From positions 6,620,001-6,684,000 of the forward strand of contig NW_026622997.1 of assembly GCF_023065955.2 (NCBI RefSeq): a DNA stretch of 64,000 nucleotides. The letters are read 5' to 3'. Position 1 is the first letter of the stretch, and every line of letters starts with the position of its first letter. This DNA is from Ursus arctos. Its lineage: Eukaryota; Chordata; Mammalia; Carnivora; Ursidae. A model generated the notes under the pieces. It saw nothing but the letters and a program-made list of their open reading frames with translations, made no database searches and was not told the DNA's origin. Shown here piece after piece: positions 13,225 to 25,436 of this stretch. A program made the translations under genes and the position numbers.

Positions 13225-13445
13225 TTTGATGTGGCATACATGCATTCATTAATTGATCCCCTACTATATGCTGGGTACTATCCAAGGCCATCAGATGTCA
13301 TTCCTGCCCCCAAGGTCCCAGGTGAAAATGACACATCACAAAACAATGGGACAAGTGCTTCAAAAGAGGTAAGTGCTAACTTTGCCTGAGGGAATAAAAG
13401 AAGGCTTCACCAATGGGCTGACATTTGCGCAGGGCCTTGAAACTA
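13225..13445 (+). repeat. L2-like LINE relic
   Basis: Contains cattcattaattgatcccctactatatgctgggtactatcc, then ctgcccccaaggtcccaggtg, then caatgggacaagtgc, agaggtaagtgctaactttgcctgagggaataaaagaagg. This is the L2 3' order of motifs. Confidence 0.75.
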
Positions 13446-13916
13446 ATAATTCATCAGTTTTTCAATATGCCCTTTGAGACTGTGGGAAAATAGTCATTGT
13501 TATGTTACAGTGGAAAAAAAACAGAAGTAAGGAGAAGTTAGACGCTTTAAGGTTTATAAAAGTCAGGGTTGGGAATAAAAAGTGTTCAGACTTAACACTT
13601 TTTAAATTTATAAAGCTAGCCAGTAGAGCATATTCAAATTACCTCTACACTTTCTTTTAAATTTTAGAATATCAGTAAGGTAATAAAGCACTCTCTAATC
13701 TTCCAAAGCTAAAACTAATTCAGAAACAGATGATTTCTCGTCAACATCTTGACTTAGAGAACAGTTGACATATTCCCCAAATTTCAGTAAGTGATTTTAG
13801 ATGATCAATTAGGTGTACTTTCTCTGCTGACCTTTTTTCCCCAAAAATAATAGAAGCAACCTGAATCTCAAATGTAGTGTCTAATACCACTTCCACATAG
13901 AATTAATTTCATTCCC

Positions 13917-14112
13917 AGGGTGCCTGGGTGGTTCAGTTGGTTAAGCATCTGCCTTCGGCTCAGGTCATGGTCTTGGGGTCCTGGGATTGAGTCCCTCATC
14001 AGGCTCCCTGCTCAGTGGGGAGTCGGCTTCTCCCACGCCCTTTCGCTCTGCTGCTTCCCCTGCTTGTGCTCTCTCTCTCTCAAATAAATGAATAAAATCT
14101 TAAAAAAAAAAG
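13917..14112 (+). mobile_element. Can-SINE (older type)
   Basis: Full-length copy: gggtgcctgggtggttcagttggttaag head, tctgccttcggctcaggtcatgg, ctccctgctcagtggggagtcgg, TC-rich end, aataaatgaataaaatctta tail and A10. Confidence 0.96.
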
Positions 14113-14555
14113 ACTCATGATAGCAAGAAAAGCGAAGGTGAAGTACAGGAAGAAAAATATAGGAAGGTAAAAATACAGGACGAAAAAAAGACAGGCTGGA
14201 GGCCCAGTACCAGGCAACAGAGGATGCAGGACAAGTGGAAGCTGGGAAGCAAAGTCATTATTGCCCTGCTGGACAGGCTCTCTCCGCGTGACGGGCTCCT
14301 TGCCCTTTGTCTCTGCAGGCCCCACTGGTTCATTCCCAGGACACCTCTTGCTGCAACCTGGAATGCATTCTCTCTCTCTTTCTCTCTCTCTCTCAAACCA
14401 CAAATCTTTCCAAAACCCTCGTCTAAAGCTCCCATTCCTTTCTTGTTCCTTTGCCTGGTGTTCCCTCAGATTTAAGGATGGTGTGTCCTCATTTACAACT
14501 GTTCAAGGGCTTGTTAAATTTTAAACTGACAATGAACTAGAGTCCTCCATTTCTT

Positions 14556-14762
14556 TTATTTTTTATTTTTATTTTTAAAGATTTTATTTATTCGAGAGAG
14601 AGAGACAGAGAGAGAACACAGCAGGGGGAGAGGCAGAGGGAGAGGGAGAAGCAGACTCCCTGCTGAGTTGGGAGCCAGATGTGGGGCTTGATCCAAGGAC
14701 CCTGAGATCAGGACCTGAGCTGAAGGCAGATGCTTAACCATCTGAGCCACCCAGGCGCCCCA
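14556..14762 (-). mobile_element. Can-SINE, antisense, with 15-bp target-site duplication
   Basis: Full-length copy read on the minus strand from ggggcgcctgggtggctcag to a T-rich (on +) tail. It is flanked by identical agtcctccatttctt at 14541-14555 and 14763-14777. Confidence 0.97.
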
Positions 14763-15836
14763 AGTCCTCCATTTCTTCTTTCTCCTCAAAGTGATTAATA
14801 ATGTGCTTTCCAAAAAACAGAAAGCACTGTGGTCCAGCAATGGTTCAAAGTGATTAATAAGTATTCTTGCCCATAGAATACCCCACAGCCCGAGAACCCT
14901 TGAGCCTCCAGAAGGGACACAGCTCTGTTAATACCTTGATTTTAACCCAGTGAAACTCAATTTAGACTTCTGATATTTAGAACTATAAGATAATAAATAG
15001 GTGTAGTTTTAAGCTGCTAAGTTTGTGATAATTTGTTAGCGCAGTAATAGGAAACCAACACAGATTCTAGACTGTAAAAGTGACATCTAGCTGGTTCTAA
15101 GAAGCAAGTACAAAGATAGGTTTTTGCAGGAACATTTCTGAGGGAGGAGTGAAGGGTCTGGTTGGCAGGTAAATATGAGCATGAATTATGGCCTAATGTG
15201 TTCTCTTTGGTGGCTGCTCTCTAGCCTGTTAGGCATCTAGGGGCCTGTTATGGCTTCTAGCAATACACAATTTAGGCAGAATCAGAAGTGAGGGTCACTA
15301 AGTCAACTCCTTTACTCTCACCAAGATCATTTTTCTGCCATTGGATTAAGAAGGACAGAGCTGGCAAGTAGCAAATAACCTTTTCCGCAAACAAAATAAA
15401 TATTTAAATAAAAGAGAATCTCGGGAGTCAGAGAGCTCAAAGTGTCCTTTCAGATGTCTCTTGATAACTAATGCCTTCGCAGCAGTGGAAGATGATCATA
15501 ATTAGTGACGATGACAGTAATAAAACTGGTAATATGAAGCACAAGATACCTTATACAAGCTCTTTCATCTTTAAGAATTCTAAAATGCCTTGCAACCTGA
15601 CTTCTAGGATGTAACAATTTGAAATTATATCTGAATTACATCTGCTTACACCTGAAATTCAGTTTTGCCTGGATTGAGATGTAGTAATCATCTACCCGTT
15701 AAGGTAAACTTGGTGGCATTAGCCCTTTAAATCCATAGGGAGCCTCGAAGGCAGGGGATACTTATCTAGGGTGGGAGACACTTGAGTCTGGCTCTGAGGC
15801 TCTTGGATACAAATGCTTGATTTGTGAATTCTGAGA

Positions 15837-16041
15837 TTTTTTTTTTTTAAGATTATTTATTTATTTATTTATTTGACAGAGATAGAGACAGCCAGCGAGA
15901 GAGGGAACACAAGCAGGGGGAGTGGGAGAGGAAGAAGCAGGCTCATAGCGGAGGAGCCTGATGTGGGGCTTGATCCCATAACGCCGGGATCACGCCCTGA
16001 GCTGAAGGCAGCCGCTTAACCGCTGTGCCACCCAGGCGCCC
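15837..16041 (-). mobile_element. Young Can-SINE (arctoid-type), antisense, with target-site duplication
   Basis: Carries the diagnostic cataacgccgggatcacgcc and agacagccagcgagagaggg blocks of the younger sub-type. It is flanked by tgaattctgaga at 15825-15836 and 16042-16053. It is nearly identical over its body to the copy at 16732-16933. Confidence 0.97.
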
Positions 16042-16079
16042 TGAATTCTGAGAATTCTTAACCCACTTTTTCAAAATAT

Positions 16080-16710
16080 GCTTCTGAGGCTTATCTCCTG
16101 GAATTCAAACTTGTCTGGCTTTGTGACTAGCTCCCTGTTCATGCTCTTCTCTCCTTCCACCTGCCGTGCTCTCTTTTGGGGAGCTCATCTCAGGGCTCTA
16201 ACTCAGATTTTTGCACAGCTAGCCCTAAACCTGACCTCTTTGCTTTACACCAGGCCTCCAGCTCCAGCCCCAGCTCCTGTCTGATACTGCCACGGGGGTA
16301 TCCCCAAGGTACCATGAATGTAACAGAACTCCTCAACGCCTCCCCCTGCAAACTGAGTCCTCTTGCTACGTCTCTGATGTGGATTCTGGCATCATGATCT
16401 CCTACCTGCCTTCACTGTTCAGCCTCTATGCCAAGGAGCCACCCTCAGTTCCTGTCTGTCGTCCACATGTCACTGTCCAATCCGCACCTAACCCTGTGGT
16501 CACCATCTCTGCAGTGTCCTGCATCTGTCACTGTTTTTCTCACCTCCACTGCCCTGGTTCTGATAGTTCCTTGTTATACCTGCTCTTGACTGTCCCAATA
16601 GCTTCTTAGGTGCTCCCGCTCATTTTTCTGAGAGTTACCATTGGAGAGGAACCTTATCTCATCCATCTTCATATTTCTGTCAGTGCTGCTAGGACTTATC
16701 TCCACCGTAG
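16080..16710. other. Unassigned CT-rich stretch between two young SINEs
   Basis: Pyrimidine-rich unique-looking sequence with three overlapping + strand open frames of 68-80 codons. It could be an old L2 3' relic, but motifs are too decayed to call. Confidence 0.35.
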
Positions 16711-16731
16711 AAATTCAATAAACATTTTTCT

Positions 16732-16933
16732 TTTTTTTTTTTTTAAGATTTTTACTTATTTATTCAACAGAGATAGAGACAGCCAGCGAGAGAGGGAACA
16801 CAAGCAGGGGGAGTGGGAGAGGAAGAAGCAGGCTCATAGCGGAGGAGCCTGATGTGGGGCTCGATCCCATAACGCCGGGATCACGCCCTGAGCCGAAGGC
16901 AGACGCCCAACCGCTGTGCCACCCAGGCGCCCC
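16732..16933 (-). mobile_element. Young Can-SINE (arctoid-type), antisense, with target-site duplication
   Basis: Same sub-type as the copy 900 bases to the left. It is flanked by tcaataaacatttttct (16715-16731) and tcaacaaacatttttct (16934-16950), one mismatch in 17. Confidence 0.97.
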
Positions 16934-16950
16934 TCAACAAACATTTTTCT

Positions 16951-18750
16951 TGAATTGAATCTTTAAGACCTCAATCCTATAAGGATATTTTATATTGTAT
17001 ACACTGATATATTTTGGAGATGCTAAAAGTAAATAAGAGTTGTATTTTAAAGGTACATGGTGAGCATATTATTTTTAAAGGATTCCTGTAATAAATCCTA
17101 AAAATTAGGGAATCGTTTAGTACCTAGAAACCTATCTAAGTGTAGAAATTCTTAAACCAGATTTTCATGAAGCAGTGCACATTTGACTTATCCAGGGAAC
17201 TAGCAAATTTATTACAGTGTTACAAAATGTACAAACTGGATTTTGCCACTAAGGACAGTGCCTGCACTGAAGAGCCGCCGAATGAACTAGGTGTTTACCA
17301 GCAGGCCAACCACATTAAGCACAGTTGTCTAGGAGGCAGATCAGAGCTACTGGGTGAGACCATCAGCGGTGGGTATCAGCTTGGAGGTTTCTGACCAAAG
17401 CAGTCAAATGAGCTCTCAACTTTGCTAACAGATGTGATAGTGACTGAGTGAATAAATCAGTCTGCCACGAGCCAAGGGCATGGCGAGTGAGGCAACAGGA
17501 GGGCTCTAGGGTCCCATAAAGATAGGTAGGAGCCCAAAGCAGACATACATGGACTCAATTTTGGTAGAATTGGAATATTTGGTGTCTGCCAGTGAACAAA
17601 GTTCTCGGGGAAAAAAAAATCAAACTTGATAAGGAATAACTAACTTTATTGGGAAGATAAAGCAGAATAGAGTGGAAGAATGAAACCACAGATAGTGTTA
17701 TCTATGAAATCTCCATGAATAAAGATTTGTGAATTATAGTTATTTTTGAAGATAAATACAGCTTGATAGAACAGGAAGAACAGTGTCAATTTGTTTAAAA
17801 AACAAACAAAGAGCAAATGGGGATTTGTAAGATTCCAGAATATAGATCTCACTGGCTAGATGGAAATGAGGAGGGAACAGGTGACCGCATCAGTGATGGA
17901 TGGGCCTCGCATACGTAATTCCATACTTTGAGTGACTGCATCAGAGCTAGTTGAGGCAGAAGCAGAACTCAAGTACTAATTGTTCTTCCTAAGAAATGTT
18001 ACTGCAGAGGCTAAAATGAATTTCTGAGATTTTGGAATTTCTTTTGTAGATGTCAAGAGATCAACAATGTAATTATAAATGGGGGTAGTCATTAGCTGGA
18101 CAGTTTTTTTGGGGAAAAAAAGTACAGATTTTATAGGAATTCCTTATTGGTGCAGAGAATAAAACCATCTACATAAGAATATGAGAGAGTTTTCAGGATA
18201 AATACAAAAATTATTTTTAAATAGGAGAAAGTATATGGTTATGTACATTCATATAGATTTTATGCATCTTTAATTACATTGCTGTAATCAGGATCTAAGC
18301 GTGAGAACTTTTAAGGAAAAATAGGACGTTGGGGGCATTATAAGTAAGTACACAATTACTATTTCATTAGATATGAAATGCTCTTGAGGGGGGTAGCAAC
18401 CAAGGAAAGATCACAGGCTTTAAGAGGAATGTTATATGCCCCTGGGGGTTCCGTATGGGATCCTATGAAGTAGGGAAACACACAGTGGAATATTTGAGAA
18501 TCAACTGAAGAGACTGAAACTTAAAGCTCCTTTGGTTAAGTCCAAGGAAGGAAAAGGGCAGGAAAGGCCAATGTGATTAAGGAAGGATATAAAGATTAGT
18601 ATGAGGAGCCTAAGAGGGAGGCTTAAAATATATAAACAGTGATTTAGAGATATAAACTATTTATAAAATACAAGTAGTAAGAAGTTCAGAGGAAGCATTA
18701 TGATGGGACATTAGTGCTAGCATCCCACTCCATTGTAATTGCTGTAAAAG
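16951..18750. other. Unassigned intronic sequence
   Basis: No recognised repeat or exon. AT-rich with short open frames only. Confidence 0.4.
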
Positions 18751-18754
18751 CAGA

Positions 18755-18870
18755 GAATGCTAGGATATGAAAACTGGAAGGGATCTTATGGAATAGTCTT
18801 TCCTTTTACAGGGCCAGGAATGCAGAAAGAAAGGGACTTGCCCTTAATTTGCTCTCTCTGCATCTTCTTA
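18755..18870 (+). repeat. Possible ancient mammalian repeat fragment
   Basis: The stretch gaaaactggaagggatcttatggaatagtc...ttttacagggccaggaatgcagaaagaaagggacttgccc resembles a common relic with a 'ctggaagggacc...cccattttacagatg' layout. A similar piece is at 59490-59640. I cannot name the family. Confidence 0.4.
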
Positions 18871-20270
18871 CCCTGGCTCCCACCAGTCAAAACAAGGAAC
18901 AAAGAAAAGGAGGAGTGGAGGGGTTAGGACTGGAGCTTTGGAGGTCAGAGGATCAGGACAGGGAAGGACCAACTGGCTCTGACAGCGCTGGGGAGGATGA
19001 AGGCTTGGAATTGGGAGCATCTAATTTCCTGCTCTGGGAGGGGAAGTGTGAGAAGGTGGTGAGAATAGCAGTGGGAGAGAAAGGGGACAGTTTCAAGACC
19101 CCCAGTACCCAGAGATGGAGCTGAGGGAAGCTCTAACTGGTATTTATACACACCCTCTGGTGACAGATCAGATTCCTGAGGTCTGGAAAGTGTTACATGG
19201 CATTATTCTAAACAGGGCTATGAGATAGAGCAAGCAATTATGGGCCATTTAACTTAATATCATTTACAGAAAAATATTAGGAAAAGTTTGCAGAGGGGAC
19301 AACTCGACAAGCATATGGTAATTTGATTAGAAACAGGCCACATGTTTTTATTGAAGGAAGGTGTTGTTTTAACCAGCTTGTTGGACTTCTTTGAAGTTAT
19401 TGCTTTCTCAAATCTGGATTTTAACTCATGGTTTTTCTAATAGCTATAAAGAATGGAAATAAACATAAAGTATCTAAGTAAGTAGAACAAAACCCAAGCA
19501 CAACCGAGGACACTAGAAATACAATGAAAAGCAACATGACTGTCAAGACAGATAATAGAGCAAGGAAGACCTAATTCGCGTCATCTAGTAGTATTTAAGT
19601 CAAGATATTTTTCATGAAAGATATGTGATTTGAATTTTGGTTTGTGAATGTGTCCCCTATGCCATTTCCTAAAATGCTCTGTAGAAAAATATGATTTTTG
19701 TTAGTTTCACTAAAAAAAACCCCAAAAAACAAAAAACACCAAACACCAAAAACTTAGCTTTTTTCTTTTTTTTCCGTTAAGTGGATTGACCTTTTGGTGT
19801 GGTTAAAAATTTGGCACATTAGGATGAATTTCTCATTAATCCAACCTTTGCAAATTTTCCAAGTCAAAAATTCTCAAACAAAACGAAGACATCTTCATGG
19901 TTATTTTAAATTAAGTAATAAATCAGCATAAATTTTCTAATATTTGCATATTTTCATACCACTGAATAGCTACTGAATCTTCAGAAAGAGAATCAGAAAG
20001 GATGAAAAGCAAGACAAAGCAAGAATAAAAATATCAAAGTACTTACTAATATTTGCCTGAAGCCTTTTTATACCTTTCTATCCACTTTTTACTGGTCAAT
20101 CTGCACAATTCACCATGTGTCATTCTACTTTTCAAGAGGTACTAGATCTAAGTGACTGATGCGTGCCCCATATGTACAATCTCCACAAGGGGGGAATGTG
20201 TCTATTTTGTTCATAATGAATTCCCAGGGCCTCACACAGCGTGTGGTAAATATTTGGTGAATGAATGAAT
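18871..20270. other. Unassigned intronic sequence
   Basis: Includes an A/C-rich simple stretch at 19712-19752. No exon or clear element seen. Confidence 0.4.
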
Positions 20271-20279
20271 AAATAACAA

Positions 20280-20530
20280 TAACGGCATTGATACTGGGTA
20301 TTTTACCGTGTGCCAGATACACACTTGTTTTAATAAGCATTTTGTATAACTGACTGTTAATTCTTCAACATTTCTATAAACTTCTTGCTCTTTTATTAAT
20401 CCCATTTTTAAAGACAAGGAAACAGAGGCACTGAGAAGTTGAGTAACCTGCCTAAGGTCACACAGCTACTCATTGACAGTTTTTGAACTCAGGCAGTCTG
20501 GCTCTAGGGCCTGCACGTAAGCACGACACT
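20280..20530 (-). repeat. MIR SINE relic (antisense)
   Basis: Core motifs in order: gacaaggaaacagaggcactgagaagttgagtaacctgcctaaggtcacacagctactc ... tgaactcaggcagtctggctctagggcc. This is one of the best-preserved MIR copies in the window. The 5' limit is approximate. Confidence 0.88.
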
Positions 20531-22849
20531 ACTTCTTCTCCGCGAATGAACGCACGTCGCAATGAGTCTGTGTATAAACAGCTGCGTATATAGGAAATTA
20601 CATACAGGACGGGAGCTTTAAGAGGCACAGAGCTCGAGTTTAATGTCACTATCACCAAATACTGGAATTCAGGCGGCAATGGGAGATTTAAAGTCTAATT
20701 TCCAGGATCAAGATCTTCACAGAAGCAAAACTCCTAAACATTTAAAGGAGACACAGAGATTTATAGGTAAAGAACTAAAAGAATGTGACTCCATTCAGCT
20801 CTAATTGGATGCTAGAGTCCTTAGCTCAGAACAAAAACTTTCAAGATTTTCCATGTTGGTAAGAGAAGCAAGATTTAAGGTTTTGTGGTGGCTAAATCCA
20901 TGAGGACAGAAATTACTGGTGTGTGTGGAAATATGTTCTCTATGGAATCACTGGTGGCCTCTTTTGGGTTAGTGCTGCTCTAACTGGGCAAAGAGCGTTT
21001 TTAAAAATCAGCCTGAATCTTATTTAAAAAAAAAAAAAACACAACATAAAATTCTATTTTCCTTTAATTGCTTTAGGATATTGATGTTCTGAGACCTGAT
21101 ATGTTCTTTTTACTTTTTTTTTTTTTTTCAAATTTTCTTGATGGTTCTTTTCTTCCCCTATCAATCATTCTGGAACCATTTCACTCTTAAGAAGATTTAG
21201 CTTATGCTTTTGGCTTTGAAGTACCTTGTGTGCTGAAAATCTTGGAGGGTACATGATTCATGCTGGTCAGGAGATCAAACTTTTAAAAGAATTCAAGGAA
21301 GAAAGAAAAAAAAAAGCCTCTGTCACTTGCAAGTTAGATTTAAGAAACTGAAATGGGAAGGATCCAGTTAAGACATGGGAGAATTCCATGTCCACCCTAC
21401 ACTCAGTGCTGACAAACCTCAGAGACGCTTCTCAGGACCCATTCTGAATGACTCTAGATGTATTGGCTGTTAGGGCCCCACACCTAAGTGAAAGCTCATT
21501 TACAAGTCAGTCTCCAGTTCTGGTCACCTTTCAACTGGGAGGATACTATCACCCCTAAGGCAATTTAACACAAGTCTGTCCAGCTGGTCCAAGTTTTGGG
21601 AAAACTCATCGTTCTGAGGAATGAAGCCTGTCCAACAGAATACTAAGTTGAAGTGGGATGAACAAAACTAATGCAGCCTAAGGCTTAGAAAGATGAAATG
21701 CAGCTAGAAATCCCGAATCAAGCGGGGAATCCCAAATCAAAAGGGAATCTGGGGTAACAGCTCCATCAGTGAAAAACTAAAGCAAGCATATGAAGTAAGA
21801 TGCCGCGTTTATGTTCAAGCAACATTTGTGTAAATAGAATTGCAGAACAGGTATGATGATGACATTTGAATGAACAAAAGAAATGAGAAGAGGGATGCGG
21901 TGTCGGGGCAGGAAAGAGGGGTCGATACGGACTCTAAGAACCGTCTTGTTAGTCCAAGGGTCCTTTTCCTGTTCAGCAAATTCTTTTGTTCTGGGTCCTT
22001 ATCAATCCCACACCTTGCCTAAGTGAGAATGACAGACAAGCCATTCTTAATGACTTCCTAGCTTTTGAAACTATTTTGGTGTCAGAGCGAGAAAGAACCA
22101 TGTTTAAATTGTTACAAGGACTGAGGTTTCTGTTGGCTCAGTAAATTTTCCACTCTGACATGACAATGCTTGTCAGTGAGGACAGAAACACATTTCTCCA
22201 TCTATGTGATCTGTGCCATGTTCCAGAAAAATGACACCCCTGTGGCACCTCTTGGGCCAGGGGAGCGACGGCAGTGTGGCTAGGGGGCTCCACAGACAGG
22301 CTTTCCTTGCTGTGTCAGCAGGAGTGTGCTGGTATCTTCCTCCCCCAGAGACGGAGCACATCCTCTGCTTGGCACACCCACTTGCCATTAGCACAGGGAA
22401 CCATTGTTCACTGCGTGTCAAAGACCCAGCCACGCCCTGAGCCGGGACAATGCACTGACTCTACAGCCCCAGCCTCTGAGCACTCCTTATTTCCTTTCCT
22501 TTTGATTTCCCCCATGTGTAAGAGTCCATGGAATGAAGTTTTTTCTTTTGTTTAAAACAAGACATTTTAAAGGGTGGTTGCTGATGACATTCACTTTCAG
22601 TCTCTCTTCCCTGGGGTTTTCCTAATCTCTGAAAGCTTGTACAACAGATAGGAATTTGGTTCAAAGCGCCAATAAAATGGGTTCAATTTTCACAGCTAAG
22701 GTATATTCATTAGGCAACATCTGAACATTTCTCTCTGAAGATGCTGCTTTCTATTATCTTTAGACATATTTCACATGTTGGGTTTTGTCACCATAGTGTG
22801 AAGGTAGACCACACTAAAGTGATACCACCAAGCTAGATATTTTTACAGA
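20531..22849. other. Unassigned intronic sequence (2.3 kb)
   Basis: No recognised exon or repeat. Poly-A at 21026-21039 and poly-T at 21113-21128 are isolated homopolymers without a recognisable element body. Confidence 0.4.
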
Positions 22850-22850
22850 T

Positions 22851-22940
22851 TTAGGAAAGGAGGATGTTATGTTCTAACAATCTATGGGTCATTTCTTAAT
22901 ACAGAAAACTTTTGTATTCATCTGCTCATCAGTCAATGTT
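22851..22940 (+). repeat. Local direct repeat, copy A
   Basis: About 90 bases that recur at 23442-23531, some 590 bases to the right. Shared blocks include gatgttatgttctaac and aatacagaaaacttttgt. About 13 mismatches and one single-base gap by eye (roughly 85% identity). Confidence 0.85.
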
Positions 22941-23190
22941 TATGAAGCACCTACTTCTTATAGCCTAAGATATTAAAAGAAAAGTCCTTATTGTCAAAGA
23001 ATTCGCAGTTTGGTAAAGAGAAGGTCATGTAAACAAACAAGTCCAATAAATTATAATAGCTGTTATAGCATAATTCTGTATAGTGTATAATGTAGACACA
23101 AACGCAGGAGGAGAAATTTTAATGGTAGCAGCATATTGACCAGAAAAGGATTCATAGGCAGGACGGTACATGAGCGAAATCTTAAAAAAT
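22930..23190 (+). repeat. L2-like LINE relic
   Basis: Contains tcagtcaatgtttatgaagcacctacttctta, then ccttattgtcaaagaattcgcagtttgg, aaacaaacaagtccaataaattataatagctg, and later ttcataggcaggacgg. This is a decayed L2 3' order. Confidence 0.6.
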
Positions 23191-23441
23191 GTACAGGGGG
23201 ATCCTTTATGGCTTAGGTTTATATGGATGTGTGTGGGTGCCTGTGAGTGTGTGTACATGTGTGAGCGCATGTGTGTACGGAACAGCAAGCAGCCCTCCTG
23301 ATCCCGAGATCCTGCAGGTCATGGAGCGCCTTGTACGTCAGACATCCTGTGGGTACCAGGGAGCGGCTACCAAAGCTAATAATGTGAGGGGACCTGCCTT
23401 TGATGGAAGTCTCCGTTTCTCAAATCAACTATTTCCTTGGC

Positions 23442-23531
23442 TTAGGAAAGAAAGATGTTATGTTCTAACCTTCCATACGTCATTTTTTTAATACAGAAAA
23501 CTTTTGTGTTCATCCACTCATCAGTCAGTAT
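23442..23531 (+). repeat. Local direct repeat, copy B, 205 bases from the 97-nt GMDS exon
   Basis: Second copy of the 22851-22940 unit, lying in the intron just downstream (in transcript sense) of the exon at 23736-23832. After this copy the similarity may resume as tttataaagcaatgg versus tttatgaagcacctac following a 12-base insertion. Confidence 0.85.
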
Positions 23532-23735
23532 TTGTCTTCCTTTATAAAGCAATGGATTGGTGAGAATAACATCTCAAACTCAATTCACTGTATTCTGGTT
23601 TGGGAACTGCTCACTGAAGGATGTCAGAGAATCCAATGGAAAGCTTTGAAGGCTGGCTGTCAATATTCAGTGAGAATATCTTCCCAGCCAGCCAGCCAAA
23701 TGTGGCCATGCCCTGGGTGGCCAGGGCGTCCTTAC

Positions 23736-23832
23736 CACTTCAGTCGGTCGGTAGTATTTGAGATCCACAGTCACGTGAACTTTGCCGGTCTCTTTACATC
23801 TGCCCACTTCATTTTCATTCTTGCCTTCCCAC
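23736..23832 (-). CDS. GMDS: GMDS internal coding exon (97 nt, about residues 297-329), probably penultimate
   Basis: On the minus strand the first base G completes the Val codon split by the intron. Next comes TGG GAA GGC AAG, encoding [16 protein letters not shown], then [16 protein letters not shown], with no stop or frameshift. The Y-x-R-P-x-E-V signature near the end is shared with bacterial GDP-mannose dehydratases (RYFRPAEV there, from memory) and belongs to the C-terminal GDP-sugar-binding part of the enzyme. The acceptor is tgctttacag (AG at 23834-23833) with a good branch-point candidate (ctgat, A at 23856). The donor is GTG|gtaagg with GT at 23735-23734, so the next exon starts in phase 0. 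About 43 residues of the 372-residue enzyme remain after this exon, enough for one last exon, which I did not find in 1-23735. It shares gene and phase with the exon at 49623-49741 across an intron of 25,790 bases. Confidence 0.96.
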
Positions 23833-23859
23833 CTGTAAAGCAGATAAACACTTAATCAG

Positions 23860-25425
23860 CCTCTAATTGCTCGGGAGCATTTGCCATGTGGTAGTCCCTC
23901 GGGATGGCTCAGCCTTCTCCCTGCAGGAGTGTATAAAGTCATTAACTACAGGAATACAAGCTGACGTGTAACCATGTTATCGGGGCAACAGTGACTTGCA
24001 AAGCCTTTCCAGATCTGTTTCGAAAGTGCAGGCTTTTTTTTCTTTCTTTTTAAGGAAATCATGATGGGTTCAGAAATAAGACTTTAGAAATGAACCGATT
24101 AGCCAGAATAAGGAATTGGGCAACCTTCAGGGATTTCAAAGATCTGTACTTCTTTAGACTATTCTTGATCAATTATTATGAATTAATTAATGTCTTCTGT
24201 GTTCCCTCTATTTTTTTTTTTTTTTAAATTTGTAGTGATGCTTTAGGCATATTTATTGTAACTTCAATGCATTCCAGTTTGGAATGAGTTTCACACCCTA
24301 AATTAACCATTCGTTTCATCTTTGTATTATATATAAGTTCCCTTGCTCTACCCAGTCAGCAGTAGGCCTCATTAATAAATCTCAGATGATTAAGCCTCCA
24401 AAAAGTACACAAGTGGTTTACTGCCTGCTAAGAGAGTGTGTATTAGCATCTCCAATTCAGCTACAATCTTCTTTGGACTTAGGTTTTTCTTCCTTAAACA
24501 TCCACAGTTGGAAACAGTACCCACCTCAAGTCTATATGGTGCATCGTGCAGCATATACTCATAAGCTTCAAGACCAGCTTGCTGGGATTCCATTGTATGT
24601 TCTCATTTTTAAAGAAATGAAGGTACTGGTTTAATGTAAACCTCTGTATTTCTACAATCTAATATCCAAACAACACATGATATTATACAATTAAAATTAT
24701 TTTTACAAATGAAACTTTTCAGGAAAGAAAGAAAAGAAATTACGAAGTAATGTTTGACTTCAATGCTTATTTTCAGAACTGGTTTGCTTTATCAGTTGGA
24801 GATGAATCCTGTGACAACAGGACAATTTTGTGTGCTCCCTGGATCAGAGACACAGTGGGGATCAAAGGAAAGAACAGAGCATTAAATTAGTTACTTGACT
24901 GTGTCATTCACATGTGTTATTGAAGTTGAACATTAACTGTTGATCATGGTTATATTTTGGACATAGGTTGGGTATTAGAGATATAAACTACCTTTGGAAT
25001 TTAGAAGCTTTATTCCCCAACAATCATCTGAATGTTCTATCCTCAGTTTACTTTCTTATAGCAGAGGGATAATATTTCATCGTGGGAAAAAGTCAGTTTA
25101 GAAGTGCACTGAATTTGCCAATGGACTCAAGGCAAATACGAAGAACATCCCTTAATGCACAGAGAATTATAGTGTATGTTGAACAATGTGAAACTGCACA
25201 ACTGGCATTTTTCTATGGCTTTTATACTAATTAGTTGCCTCAAAAAGGGGTGTTTGGTAATTTACTTATTTGGTTTAATTTCTTACTATTGATTAGACTA
25301 ATCTGGTAGGATCAGAGCTATGTTTTTGGAAAATTCACCTGAAAATGGTATGTGGATGCTTTAGAGCACACAGACTAAAAATACTGTAAAATGAGAAAAC
25401 CTAAAGTGATAAACCCTGCACATCT
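23860..25425. other. Unassigned intronic sequence upstream of the 97-nt exon
   Basis: No repeat or exon recognised in 1.5 kb. Contains a poly-T run (24212-24226) and an AT-rich homeodomain-type motif cluster near 24180. Confidence 0.4.
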
Positions 25426-25436
25426 CTTTTAAAAAA

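Larger units (their letters stand above)
1..23735 (-). other. GMDS: GMDS intron downstream of the 97-nt exon (partial)
   Basis: Everything below 23736 is intronic or 3' to the last exon seen. The last coding exon should encode a C-terminus starting around DFLQGD, and no antisense match to that was noticed by eye. The intron therefore probably runs off the left edge of the window. The stretch is rich in Can-SINEs (nine copies), most of them between 2.3 and 17 kb. Confidence 0.75.

Noticed and set aside
1..23735. Terminal GMDS coding exon and 3' UTR
   Set aside because: No antisense sequence encoding the expected C-terminus beginning near DFLQGD was found by eye; a translated alignment would settle it.
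23532..23855. 107-codon + strand open frame over the 97-nt exon
   Set aside because: Shadow of the GMDS exon on the opposite strand.
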